From: Gordius sp. MW1 | Lineage: Eukaryota > Nematomorpha > Gordioida > Gordea > Gordiidae | Direction: 5' to 3' | Length of the DNA: 64,000 bases | NCBI GenBank assembly: GCA_964036665.1 | Contig: OZ038529.1 | Location: 5,440,501-5,504,500 of the forward strand | In this document: positions 21,201 to 30,200 of the stretch, piece after piece | Position numbering within the stretch: position 1 is the first letter of the stretch | Layout: each line of letters opens with the position of its first letter | Position numbers and translations under genes: made by a program | Notes under the pieces: generated by a model | What the model was told of the DNA's origin: nothing | The model's input: the letters and a program-made list of their open reading frames with translations, nothing else | Databases searched by the model: none

Positions 21201-24083
21201 GCTGGAAAAAACCAACGGCCCGCGACCTGGAAAGTTCCATGGACTACCAAAAAGATCTCTACACGACCTATCTCAACGCCTTGACCGATGATAATATTTC
21301 GCTTCACAGGGGCTTCGAAGAGTTTTATCCCCATTTTAAAGGTATTACCCTTTAAGTTTCAAGAAGTTTGGCTACTTAATAGCTGTTTTTTGCATTTCTT
21401 TTTATTAGAATTTATTCGATGTAGAAGCATTATAAAGGCAAAGTATAAAAATTGAAAATATATTAAATAATATATACTCGGGCCTTCGGCCCTCGTGGGA
21501 AGGGGGAGGGGGGAAGGGAAGAGCGAACTCTTCTATACTATGTATAAAAGTAGCATAATGCAATTTATGTGCGAGAAAGGTGGGAAGGGGCGAGAATGCC
21601 TATAGGGGGTATTAAATGCAAAATGATTAGTTAATTATTTATACAAATATTTTGCACTCTCCGGGATTCGAACCCACATTAATAGAGGCATAGGCTTTTG
21701 TAGGGGCACAGGGAACCATATAAGTAGAGGTGCCCTGGGAGGGCATAGGGTAATTATCGATGTTAACCAATTCAAACACGAAAATTAAAATTTCGATCAC
21801 AATTGGCTAATGGTCATTTTTTTTAATGGTTTGTAGCCAGAACACTTTTAAAAAGTCATATTATCAATGGTATTAACAAGAACAATATATTGTCCTCTCC
21901 CGGTATAGAACCATTTAGAACGTTCGCCGGGATTCGAACCCACATTTACAGGCCTAAGTCTTTGTAGGGGCACAGGGACCCATATCAGTAGAGACATAGG
22001 CACTTGTAGGGGAGGGCATAGGGTAATTATCAATGTAAACCTATTCAAAAACGATAATTTAAAATTTTCGATTTATTTGGCCAATTGTCTTTTTTTCAAT
22101 GGTCAGTAGCTAGCGGAACGTCAAAAAGGCATATTATCAATGGTATTAACAAGAACAAAATATTAATTTAATTTATAACAAAAATAAAATTTTTTGTTCC
22201 TCCGGGGATTGAACCCGAACCTTCAAGTCATAAAGCTGGCGCCAATAACTTGGTCCCCTCCCCCCTTGAGAGAATCCTGGGTACGCGCCAAAGCATGCCA
22301 ACAAATAAGCGGGTGATAAATAAATCTTAATTCAAAAAAGTCACAAGTATCCCGTTAAGAGCGGCCAGCAGGGGGTGGCGATGGAATTGAATTACAGGGA
22401 TTTTTGTGGAGGTTAAATCTGTGATTTAAGTTGTGTAGCAGAAAAATATAAGCGCGTATATATCTTATCGGTTTTATATTTAAAAATGTGAAAAATCAAG
22501 CAAAAAGCATCTTGAATTCTAACCGAGACCATTACCAAACCCTCATAAGACCTAAAATTATTAAGATTATGTCAAGATATTTTAAGCATTTACAGCTAAC
22601 ATACAAATCTCAAAAGAAGAGTTTAAAAATAAGGTTTTAAAACGATTTTTCGGTTTGGGTATTATAAAGAGAGGGCCCGATTTTACGACGTGTGGTGACC
22701 GCTGATCAAATAATAAAATTAAGTTGATGAGCTCTAATAAGAACGAAAACGTTTTATGTCTGTTTATATTTTGGAGTCACATTCTAAAAGAGATGGGGTT
22801 AAATTTAGCCAAATTAGTTTCTAAACAAAAGATTGTCTTAAATGGCATATAAATTAAAGCTATTAATGGGCCATTCCAGGACTCAAAACGTTCGACCGAC
22901 CATTTCAGATCAGGACAATTTTTGGTGAGGGTGTTTTGGGCCAATACTTTTTAAGTTATGGACGTTTAAAGGGCCAAAATCACGTTCGGGAGCGTTTTAT
23001 GAATTTTACTATTTTTGTCATATTTTTGAAAGTAATTCCGTTATTCACTCAGATTTTGGTGCATTTTGTTTTTAAAAAAATTCTCTATCGAAATAGTTTA
23101 ACCAAAAACCTCAAACTTTTGCGGTTAATTTTTTGTGGTACAATTAGTGAAAAATTATAAAAACATATTTCTCCGGTATATGAAATCACCAATTTCACAA
23201 TGTGAACTCCTTTATGACCCATTATCATATTTCAATCATAAAATATTGGAATAAAAATAAACTTAAATTTGATTTTTTTTCTGCGCAATTGGCAATTATT
23301 CGAGTTTGAAAATTAGATCTTGAATTTTAACTTAAATGATATAGGGGTATGCTAAAATTAATATGAGGTTGAAAAAATAAATAAATACTTATATGATGGC
23401 AAAATTGCTCATATATTTTTATTTTTATAATGATAATCCATGCTAAAAATAAAAAATTTATGCAGGATGAAAGGTATTTTAAAAAAAATTTCTTGCTGGT
23501 TGTGACCATTTTTTATCTTAATTAAACCTAAAGTTATTTTCAAACTCGGTTACTTGCCCACCGCGTAGATAAAAGTTCAAAATTTAAGTTGATTTTTAAT
23601 CCAATATTATTTATTTACCATATATTTTTTAAAAATTTGGAATTTGATAAAAAGCAAACACCATAATATGTTCTTGTGATAATTGATTATACCGCCATCT
23701 ATAAATATTTTTGTTGAAAATGCAATTTTTTCTTCTCTTGAAAAAACATATCTGATTATATTCCAGAGTTGTTATGTTTAAAATAAAATCCAAAATTACT
23801 AATATTTGTGCGCTAATACGTTCCCGTAGGTAAAAGTAGAAGTTTGAAAGGTTCGATTCTTTCCTTCTTAAGCAACATGAAACCGGAACACATCTTGGGT
23901 CAATCTTCACTCCTCGGTGGCACTAAAGATTTAAACGACCCAACCTCTAAAACCACTACCCGCGAATCGCTCCTACTAATGGGAAATGACTGTGAGGATG
24001 GGGAAAGTGAAATAGAAAGTGACTTCGTGCAAACTATTATAGCCCCGACCCCAGCTACAGAAAATAACATCTCGCGAATATGA
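3255..24083 (+). CDS. ATP7: Copper-transporting P1B-type ATPase ATP7 (17 coding exons)
   Basis: Pumps Cu(I) across trans-Golgi or plasma membranes. Exons: 3255-3444, 6728-6900, 7283-7444, 8421-8660, 9454-9687, 10642-10951, 11492-11616, 12385-12532, 13041-13337, 14393-14532, 15436-15694, 16571-16717, 17231-17373, 19482-19641, 20297-20458, 21096(±1)-21341, 23830-24083. All phases join, giving about 1129 codons to the TGA at 24081. Two heavy-metal domains (GMTCASC) lie in exons 1-3. TM1-2 are in exon 4, TM3-4 in 5, the TGES actuator in 6, TM5 in 8. Exon 9 has the CPC copper site and DKTGT. SEHP is in exon 10, TGDN in 13, GDGINDSP in 14, the TM7 YN motif in 15, the TM8 MAFSS motif in 16. The tail has a triple leucine (ESLLLMG) like the family's dileucine sorting signal and ends S-R-I, a possible PDZ ligand. 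Exon 1 follows a CAATACAG acceptor; ATG 3264 could start translation, or earlier exons may lie off the window. The exon 13 donor (GTGCAA) is weak. Confidence 0.95.
4010..4496. repeat. Short tandem repeats in ATP7 intron 1
   Basis: From 4010 a motif reading TTGCTATGCAATTTATGGG starts the repeat-rich part of intron 1. It is followed by two copies of a unit of about 64 bp (GAGGTGCCCCACCCCTCATC at about 4126 and 4187). Next come four copies of a 60-65-bp unit containing AAAAGTTGTTTAC and TGCTATGCAATTTAACTAG between about 4244 and 4495. A fifth copy of that unit lies at about 4720-4780, inside the next array. Confidence 0.75.
4497..5385 (-). repeat. 128-bp tandem array (modular repeat family)
   Basis: About seven units with a period close to 128 bp; the block CTTTTTGGCCGTCCG recurs near 4564, 4692, 4853, 4981 and 5109. 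Each unit holds an inverted CCAATGG / CCATTGG pair around a poly-A tract, then a poly-T run with TTCG. The same units, in both orientations, form the arrays at 42.7-45.1 and 51.45-52.55 kb. Near 4497 and 4788 a GGAATCCCGGAG / GAATCCCGGAG sequence resembles a tRNA B box. Small reading frames through the array are by-products of the repeat. Confidence 0.8.
5386..5935 (-). repeat. Unique module of the composite repeat, inverse copy at 50.93-51.45 kb
   Basis: This single-copy-per-element module corresponds, reverse-complemented, to about 50930-51450. It includes a block with GATTCGCTCGAAAC-type sequence, CCCAGGGCGGCC and TTTAAAAATATCGGACA (reverse strand, 5768-5911). That block also occurs as four copies at 60.3-60.97 kb, so the composite element has picked up, or shares, sequence with the Helitron-like region there. 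Confidence 0.75.
6106..6176 (+). repeat. tRNA-derived segment (not a functional tRNA)
   Basis: The sequence has a box-A-like TATAGTGGTTATAGC, an anticodon-like CTTGTGAAC and a B-box-like GGGGTTCAAGTC in tRNA order. The anticodon and T stems do not pair well, so I call it a degenerate tRNA-derived module. A sister copy lies reversed at 50655-50726 and is flanked by matching sequence (TTTAATAC / TTTAAAG then CAGCATGGT). It sits inside the composite repeat, as a SINE-type head would. Confidence 0.55.
6177..6588 (-). repeat. Terminal module of composite repeat with GGGCC hairpin
   Basis: Contains one CCAAT-type unit (6190-6310), then TACCCCCTATAGGCATTCTCG, TTGCATAGCAAATATGCTAC, a pyrimidine-rich CCCTTCCCCT tandem tract (6495-6555) and the hairpin GGGCCGAAGGCCC (about 6563-6575). 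The same ordered set of landmarks, reversed, starts the copies at 21480, 42500 and 50268. It ends about 140 bp before ATP7 exon 2. Confidence 0.8.
8950..9109. mobile_element. Mariner-like MITE, 160 bp, TA target site
   Basis: Terminal inverted repeats begin GTGTTTTAAAAACGGC and end GCCGTTTTTACAACAC-like, flanked on both sides by TA. The family signature is GGTTTTGTTTGGTCGA. It lies in ATP7 intron 4. TA duplication and noncoding length indicate a Tc1/mariner-type nonautonomous element. Confidence 0.8.
11773..11972. mobile_element. Mariner-like MITE, 200 bp, TA target site
   Basis: Same family as 8950-9109: starts GTGTTGTAAGAACGGC, ends CGTTTTTACAACAC, and is flanked by TA on both sides. It lies in ATP7 intron 7. 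The interior also folds back on itself. Confidence 0.85.
13362..13429. mobile_element. Mariner-like MITE, right half only
   Basis: Only the right terminal repeat (GGTTGACCAAACAAAACC through TTTTTACAACAC, then TA) is present. It lies just after the donor of ATP7 exon 9 at 13338; the left end is missing. Confidence 0.65.
13719..14210. repeat. Dispersed repeat starting TTGCTACGCAATTTATGGG
   Basis: A repeat of about 400-500 bp in ATP7 intron 9. Its ordered landmarks are the TATGCAATTTATGGG-type start, a GTTGTCC(TGTCC) stretch, TGACCGCTGGTTGGC, TTTTTGTGCCT, AACTGGCTAAATAATT and CTGACCCTGGC. They recur in 28843-29215. Partial copies occur at 20109-20250 (ATP7 intron 14) and about 59285-59550. No terminal inverted repeat or coding frame was recognised. 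Confidence 0.65.
15286..15441 (+). repeat. Three 54-56-bp tandem repeats ending at ATP7 exon 11 acceptor
   Basis: Three copies beginning ACGAATTCT occur near 15286, 15340 and 15396. Each ends with an intron-end-like TTTTAGGTTTTAG or ATTAGGTTTTAG block. The last copy supplies the ATTAG acceptor used before exon 11, which starts at 15436. Confidence 0.75.
16328..16479. mobile_element. CATGGGCGTAGCC-family MITE, 152 bp
   Basis: Ends are CATGGGCGTAGCCAGG and CTGGCTACGCCCATG. Flanks are CTGAGAGG and CTAAGAGG, a 7/8 match to an 8-bp target duplication. It lies in ATP7 intron 11, 90 bp before exon 12. The 8-bp duplication suggests a hAT-type nonautonomous element. Confidence 0.8.
18280..18612 (+). 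mobile_element. Nonautonomous Helitron-type element, 333 bp
   Basis: It starts TCTTTTATATAAAAATGAAA and ends ACGTTTGCCGGGTTCATCTAG. The host bases are A on the left and T on the right, as for Helitrons (TC...CTAG between A and T). The internal AATCGGTCCAGTAGTTTTCGA block is a common motif of arthropod Helitron-like repeats, from memory. It lies in ATP7 intron 13. Confidence 0.7.
18629..19312. mobile_element. Mariner-like MITE split by a second element
   Basis: The left end ATGTCGTAAAAACCGC and right end GTCGTTTTTAAGACAC are flanked by TA. The family signature TTTGTTTGATCATCGACC and GGTCGACCAAACAAAACC sits inside the ends. The element is longer than its relatives because another element occupies 18760-19233. 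Confidence 0.8.
18760..19233. mobile_element. CATAGACTA-family element nested in mariner-like MITE, 474 bp
   Basis: Ends are CTTAGACTAATAGACTGC and GCAGTCTATTTAGTCTATG. Flanking octamers are ACAATACC and ACCATACC, a 7/8 target duplication. The same terminal sequence bounds 26135-26440. The 8-bp duplication again suggests hAT-type transposition. Confidence 0.75.
19731..19915. repeat. Diverged direct repeat in ATP7 intron 14
   Basis: Two copies, about 100 bp apart, of a segment with GTTCAATGTAGTATAAAAGC, TTTAGTTT and TAAAGTATC. They are diverged by substitutions and small gaps. Confidence 0.6.
20109..20250. repeat. Partial copy of TATGCAACTTATGGGCTCG dispersed repeat
   Basis: Closely matches 28843-28975, including AATAATTGCCG, AACTTATACGGGTTTTTAA and GTGGACTTATGCTTCT. 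It ends less than 50 bp before ATP7 exon 15. Confidence 0.65.
21479..22290 (+). repeat. Partial copy of composite repeat (hairpin to tRNA-like modules)
   Basis: Starts with the GGGCCTTCGGCCC hairpin and a GGGAAGGGGG tract, then the GAGAATGCCTATAGGGGG landmark. Two B-box modules (GGGATTCGAACCCACAT near 21663 and 21928, reverse of GGTTCGAATCCC) are each followed by a GGGCATAGGGTAATTATC segment and a CCAAT-type unit. A third tRNA-like segment (GGGATTGAACCCG near 22205) lies near the right end. All lie in ATP7 intron 16. Confidence 0.75.
22725..23828. other. Rest of ATP7 intron 16, no gene seen
   Basis: 22725-22850 is the diverged partner of the dispersed repeat at 608-760. The remainder is AT-rich; reading frames here are short and match nothing I recognise. 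Confidence 0.5.
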
Positions 24084-24300
24084 ATCAAGATGCCATACGA
24101 AACAATTAAGACGTCTCAAACCGTTACTAAATCTTAATCATAATTGTTGTATTATCGTCCTATAAAATTTATATATTAGACCGAAATTTGGTTATAAAAT
24201 TTATAACAACTGATTTACGAAATTTAAAGTTTTTATGGCTTTAATTTCGATGTAGAGCCGAAATAAAGGGGAAATGGTTTGTTTAGGTTTCACCAATTCC
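24084..24300 (+). promoter_or_regulatory. ATP7 3' UTR with candidate poly(A) signal
   Basis: An AATAAA hexamer at 24262-24267 lies about 180 bp after the ATP7 stop and could direct polyadenylation; further AATAAA-type hexamers follow near 24447. DTWD1 converges from the other side with its stop at 24768, so the two 3' ends share this gap of about 680 bp. Confidence 0.45.
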
Positions 24301-24767
24301 AACCATTATAATGCCCGCGTTGTATGTATATTATTTATATATTTTTTCAATGTTACGTTATACCAGAAATCTCATCAATGCGTTAATTATGACTATATTT
24401 TTATCTTAAACACTTTTTAGACATTAAATATTATCGTGTTTTACGAATAAATTTTATCAGTATCCTTTATAATGATTGTTAAATGAGTTAGAAGAAACAT
24501 TAATATCTTGATAATTTTTCTAGAAGGAATTTAAATAGTGAAAGAAATATTAACCCTTCATATGCTTGAAACTTTTTGGATAGCCTTTTTAGGGCAAACT
24601 AATAAGTTTATTTAATAATATAATATATATCAAGTAATTAAAAATTTGTTAATTTATAAATAAGTTGACTTATAAATAAAAAACCTCAAACCTTTTCAGA
24701 AATTTACAAATTTTATTGATTTTTCAATAGCGATAAGTCATACACACATTAAAAAATTTAAAAAAAT

Positions 24768-25926
24768 TCAATTTTTAAGTGTAGGAGCTTTACACGAAGC
24801 AGACAATTCCTTCTGTTGTTGATTCCATGCTTTTATAACCTTACGCCCATCATATTGTTTGCGTATATTTTCGTGCATGAAAGCATAAAAGAAAAGCAAA
24901 TCATCATATTTGTGATTTGTATTTGACTGGGATGAAATAAGAGATTTGCCATTTATTGAAGTAATATTGTCAAATTCATTAACAAAGTGGTATATTGCTT
25001 CAATAGTTGCTAAATTTTCATTGGAATGCTTCCTTTGATACCGCCAAAAACAAGTTTTGTAATTGTTCAGCTTAACACAGGTTATATCTTAAAGATTGTT
25101 AAAATTATTTAGTGCATCATATAGGCAAAAAAGTATATGAGACTAAAGGTTTAATGTGTGCAAAAAACACCTTATTCAGTTTCCCATCAATTTCAGACTT
25201 GAAAGCAAATTATTTTACCTCAATTAGTTGTTTATAAAAATTTATTTTACAAAATACTAATTAATCTAATATGTAGTTAAAAATAAAAATTAATGTAATA
25301 AGATACACTATAGTTAAAAGCAAATAAAAATAAGTTGCAATACCATTTAATATCAAAATGTTTACTTTGTAATCTGTCATCCCTCAAAATTTTATTAGCT
25401 TGTTTCCATGTGCCATCAACAAATATAGCTTCTAATAAATCATAAGACAATTTTGCAGGTGTTTGTTGTAAAGAAATTTTTTTTACAATATCTTCAAGTA
25501 AAGGAGTATCTTTTGAAGGAAACAAAAGGATCTGGTACTAATTATCCTTTCAAAATATAATAAAATACTTTTGGAATTGGTCCAGACAAGTCAGGTATTT
25601 CTGGATATATGTATATATGAGTATCTATGGGGGCAATTAATTTAGCATGTGTAGCAGTACTCTTCCCAGATAATTCAAAGGGATGTTTAATTATGTGAAT
25701 TTTTAAAGGCAGCTATCACAATTGTAAAAAGCTTATATAAATATACCCTTAATGTAGGCATATGATCTATGATAGTGTCCATTGGTATAAAACATGTATA
25801 ACAAAAATATCTTCTTGATCGCAAACATGATTTACATTTAGAGCGGGATTTTATATCTTTTAAAAAATTATAAGGTGTTATGATATAATTTGCAAAAGGG
25901 TCATTTTCATTTAATTTTTCCAGCAT
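24768..25926 (-). CDS. DTWD1: DTWD1, tRNA-uridine aminocarboxypropyltransferase (4 exons)
   Basis: DTWD1 enzymes make acp3U in the tRNA D-loop using S-adenosylmethionine. Exons in order: 25926-25747, 25712-25569, 25537-25366, 25087-24768. Phases join into 271 aa (human about 304). The N-terminal zinc-site-like [15 protein letters not shown] is followed by [15 protein letters not shown] and KSTATHAKL. The DTW-domain core is [15 protein letters not shown], and [11 protein letters not shown] with TIEAIYHFV and LLFFYAFM make the conserved C-terminal part. I chose ATG 25926 because the frame from there matches the family start region (DPFANYI..) with no upstream in-frame ATG that fits. The first two introns are 34 nt (25746-25713) and 31 nt (25568-25538), both GT-AG, and removing them restores the conserved alignment. 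Intron 3 is 278 nt. Confidence 0.88.
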
Positions 25927-25995
25927 GACTCTAGCAATTTGGTACAAACAACCGTGCTGTTAGGTAGTTGCGTTCAATGCAAAGGCGTTATACAA

Positions 25996-26014
25996 TCTTA
26001 GACTAATAGTCTAT
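25996..26014. mobile_element. 19-bp remnant of CATAGACTA-family element
   Basis: Left and right termini of the family (CTTAGACTA and TAGTCTATG) abut with one base between them. They are flanked by TATACAAT and TATAAAAT, a 7/8 match to an 8-bp target duplication. It lies 70 bp upstream of the DTWD1 start codon. Confidence 0.55.
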
Positions 26015-26134
26015 GTATAAAATCATTCATTAAGATACACAAAATATTATTGTTGGTCGGATTAATTAAAGCACCAATTCTACGTCATAATCGATTGCTT
26101 GCCATCAATTAAAATTAATCTTATTAGCTAGTTT

Positions 26135-26440
26135 CATAGACTATTAAACTATAGACTGCCGAACAGCTGATAATTTTTCAGCATATAGCAAGCGACATAT
26201 TGTGGGGAATTGCAACCAAACAATAGAATTTAGCATAATTTATTGTTCTAATTTACTTATTTTCATTAATTTATAAATTAAGTAATAAGTTTTATTTATT
26301 TTCTACAATATTTTATAGTGGAGAAGTATAAATATACCAATTTTTGAGTTTTTCCCACAATATGACAGCTATTTTGGTATCTGAATAATTTTAATAGTAA
26401 AAATCAGCTGTTCGGCAGTGTATGGTTTTATTAGTCTATG
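26135..26440. mobile_element. CATAGACTA-family MITE, 306 bp
   Basis: The element is bounded by CATAGACTATTAAACTATAG and its counterpart ending TATTAGTCTATG-like. Inner terminal-repeat sequence is GCCGAACAGCTGAT / ATCAGCTGTTCGGC. The flanking octamers GCTAGTTT (26127-26134 and 26441-26448) are identical. It lies between DTWD1 and the 3' end of USP14. Confidence 0.85.
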
Positions 26441-27201
26441 GCTAGTTTAGGCATATTTGACGATAAACTTTATGATCATGAGTAAAATAGCATTTCATTG
26501 ATAATTTACTGCCTTATCTTTATGTAATGTTCTTATTATATAGTAAATTGTGCCTTAAATATTTAGTTGCACAAGATTTTGGATGTATAATAAATTGCTT
26601 CAATATGCTTATCAAAATATTAAATTCATATGTTATACAACTATAAACTGAGAGACTCTTATAACAGGATAATTTTTCAATTGGCCATTAGTTAATAATA
26701 TCCAAATAATAAACAACGGGCATTTAAAATTTTATGTCTTCGCCATTAAATATTGTTCTAGTCTCATTCGTACTAATGTAAAACATAACTAAAATATCGT
26801 AAATTAAGATGTCTTTTAAAATATACAAAATCCTAGAAGATGCAGATTTAAACAGCTTTTGGTAAAAAAACTTTAAAAAATTAATCAATAAACACTTAGC
26901 TTATTTAAAGTTTTGAATTGCTAATCAATTACTCGGTTAAAGCAAAACCATGTTTATGCTAAACGAAATATTCTAATGCTAAAAATGGTAACTCTTGTTC
27001 AAGTCTATAATCTTCCGGTCCATCCGTGCTAAGCTTATTTTTTTACGATCCTCTTAGTGCTAATACAACTATAAATTACACCAATTCTTTCAGGTACGTC
27101 AAGATTTCATTTTTTTCAAAAGCTCGTTTTATTTAAGATGGTAGCAAATTCGCTCGCGGGATAAAATATTTTTCATAAAATCTGCTTTTAAAACATCATC
27201 A

Positions 27202-30200
27202 TCATCGGCTAGTAGTCTCGGGCGCATTTAAAAGACGAGGTCCGTATATGAGCACGTAAGCCGTGTGCCAATCACCTTTATATTGAAGCATAAAAAATTA
27301 ATTTGATCAGAATAAAATGTATACATGCGTTCATAACAAAGAAATATTATTAACGGCAGCTCTTTAGAGAAGTGCATAATGAACGGTTGCTACTACAACC
27401 CGACCCAGCTATCCCAAACTCACCCGTCCTAAAATTTAATTATGACAATTAATGAAAAAGAACTTCAATTATACCTTAATAACTTTATGAATATTGATGT
27501 GCCAAATATTTTCACAGCAGCTTACGCTGAATTGATAAAATTTGAGTTTACAATCGATCCTAATTTCATTGCAAACCCTGAATCATTTATCTAACTTTCA
27601 ACATTGATGTGAATTTAATAATCCCATTGAAACAAAACTATCGCATAAGAGATAATATAGGGTGTACAGGGTAATTAAGTGTAGACTGGGATATAGTTGA
27701 GGATCATAGATGACATTCTAAGCACAATGTTATGGAAGCGAAAAGAAAAAACTAGAGCTTTTGGAATTTCCATTAAAATTAAAAACTTCTAAGATTTGAA
27801 GATTATTTTGACATCAAATTAGGTTGACATTTTGTCGAATACATATATTTTGGACACTTGACTTTGCTTAAATTAAATATATATGTGGAAACAGGTTCAA
27901 AATGCTCTAAAATATTGAAACAAAATGTGTAAAAACTAAACTAGTAAGGCATGTACAGTATAAATAAACACAATGTTAACCTCCGCCACACAGTTTGAGA
28001 ACGCTCTCTTCCGGCACTTGTTGAATATTGTTATCGTCGCACATCATCCAATTACCTACGCACATTTTAACAAAGTTATAGAACAAGAAGATTGCCCGAC
28101 TGTTTTGTGTAAACCTCTTTTTTGTTTCCCATATAAAAATCTACAAAATCTCAGGCAATCAACATTTTTATAAGAATCGCAATATCGACATCGATAATAA
28201 TATATCCCTCGAGCCGTATAGAAAATCCTAGGCAACAAACCATTTAAAATGTATATTTCTTTAAAAATTAACCCTGCGCATTATTTTTAAGTGAAAAAAC
28301 AATCTCTTGGTATAGTCAAATAAATAATAATTAGCTGAAAAGTATAACATAGAGACCTGCACGGCCCGGCCCGCGGACGGGCCTGGGCTTGGACGGGCTT
28401 CTGCTTAAAAATAAAACAACGGGCCGGGCCTGGACGGGCCGATATATAGCATACCAGGCGCCGGGCCTAGTTATACTTAAGGCCCGTTAAAAGCCCGTTA
28501 AAAAATTAATTAGATTTAGTATAAAAGAAGGTGTTTTTATAATGTTCTAACTTGTAATTATTTTATGTATAATTAACAAGGGAAGTTAAATTTTGTTTCC
28601 ATCCTAGTTCATTAATTCATCAATACCTCAACACGCAGTGTAAATTTTAAAAATAATTTATACACGTGATCCCATGGGGGAGCCACTTTAAATTGGAGGA
28701 AGGCAGTTAGGGCAAAAAATGTTTTTTTTATCAGGAATTTTTGAATTTGGAGGGGTGCAGCTGCTCATATTTGCCTCCCCATTTATACCCTCGAGCAATA
28801 TTGAGTGAATTAATTTAATATTATTTTAAATTATTTATATTAATTTCTATGCAATTTATGGGCTCTCTTTTGGTTATCCGTCCTGTCCATCCTGTCTTGT
28901 CCAACTTGTAATTTTTGAATAATTGCCGTGGAAACTTATACGGGTTTTTAAGGGCGTGGACTTATGCTTCTGTGAAAGGCTTTTATTTAGCTGACCGCTG
29001 ATTGACTTTACTTTTTTCGACCTCGCCTAAGCTCAAATTCCATTATTGTTTTTGTGCCTGACTGATTACCCTTATTAATAAACTTATTTTGGCAATTTGT
29101 CTAGGTTGTTAGTTTATAACGGATGAATGCAAAACTGGCTAAATAATTCCCTGCAAATTAATACTGACCGTTGCTAACTTCTACTTTATCTGACCCCGGC
29201 CAAATGCCAGAATTTATATACCATTATCATTAAAAAACTTAAAAACAAATTCTAAAATTTATATCTTCAAGTTACTTTTATCACTGTTTTTTTCATTTTA
29301 TATATCAATAACCCAATTATTTAATGGTGGAAAAGCAAAGAAGCTAAGTAGTTTTATTAAAACATTATAACCTTAAATAAGGGTTTTAAAAGTTTATTTG
29401 GCCTATATGGTTTTATGTATATCCTGAAGTGCCACTTGTAAAAAAAATTTTCCATGTAGCTCGTTTCTTAAAAGATAGAAGAACTCGAGTGATTGGGAAT
29501 TACCAATTTTTTCTTTTTAAACTATTCTTATTAACATTTTTAACACAAACATATTGTTTGCCATATCGATAAAAAAATTAAACAAAAAAAAGTAAAAATA
29601 AAAAAAATTTACGGACCCGGGCCGGGCTATTTTTAAACAGGCCCGTTACAGGTCTCTAGTATAACATATTTATAAAGAAGCGAGCGAGGTTAAAAACACT
29701 GCCAACTTGTTTAAGTCATAAATATCAAGATACTGATGATTTATGAATCCTTCATTATAAACACAAAGCTTTAAACATTTATACAAGCTAATATCTTAAA
29801 ATTTTAAAGAATTTATATTATATTATTAATGTCAACGGATTTTTTAACAAATAAACTTTTAATAGAAAAAAATTGTTAAGCGCGAAGGTTGAGGCTTAAA
29901 AGTTTAGGAAAAATCGGCAGTAAACGGTTGGTACAAAAAATAATATCACCATTTCTTTTTATCCAAGCGACGTAATGCCCACTATCACTCGTCCGTCCCT
30001 GATGTGTAAGGACCGTTACCAAATCGTAAAAACCGCTATTATTAGATCCAACGTCTGTTAACAAATATACATAAATAAATAAATAAAAGGATGTGTAGAT
30101 TTTGATGAAAACTATTTAATCTAGCTACAAGGTGTAACTTATATTTTAAATCACGTTTTACTACTAGCACATGCGTCTCTTTAAAGATAAATAGAATTGG

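Noticed and set aside
27973-28173. Plus-strand frame of 66 codons
   Set aside because: It is antisense to USP14 exon 13 at 28055-27981 and has no family match.
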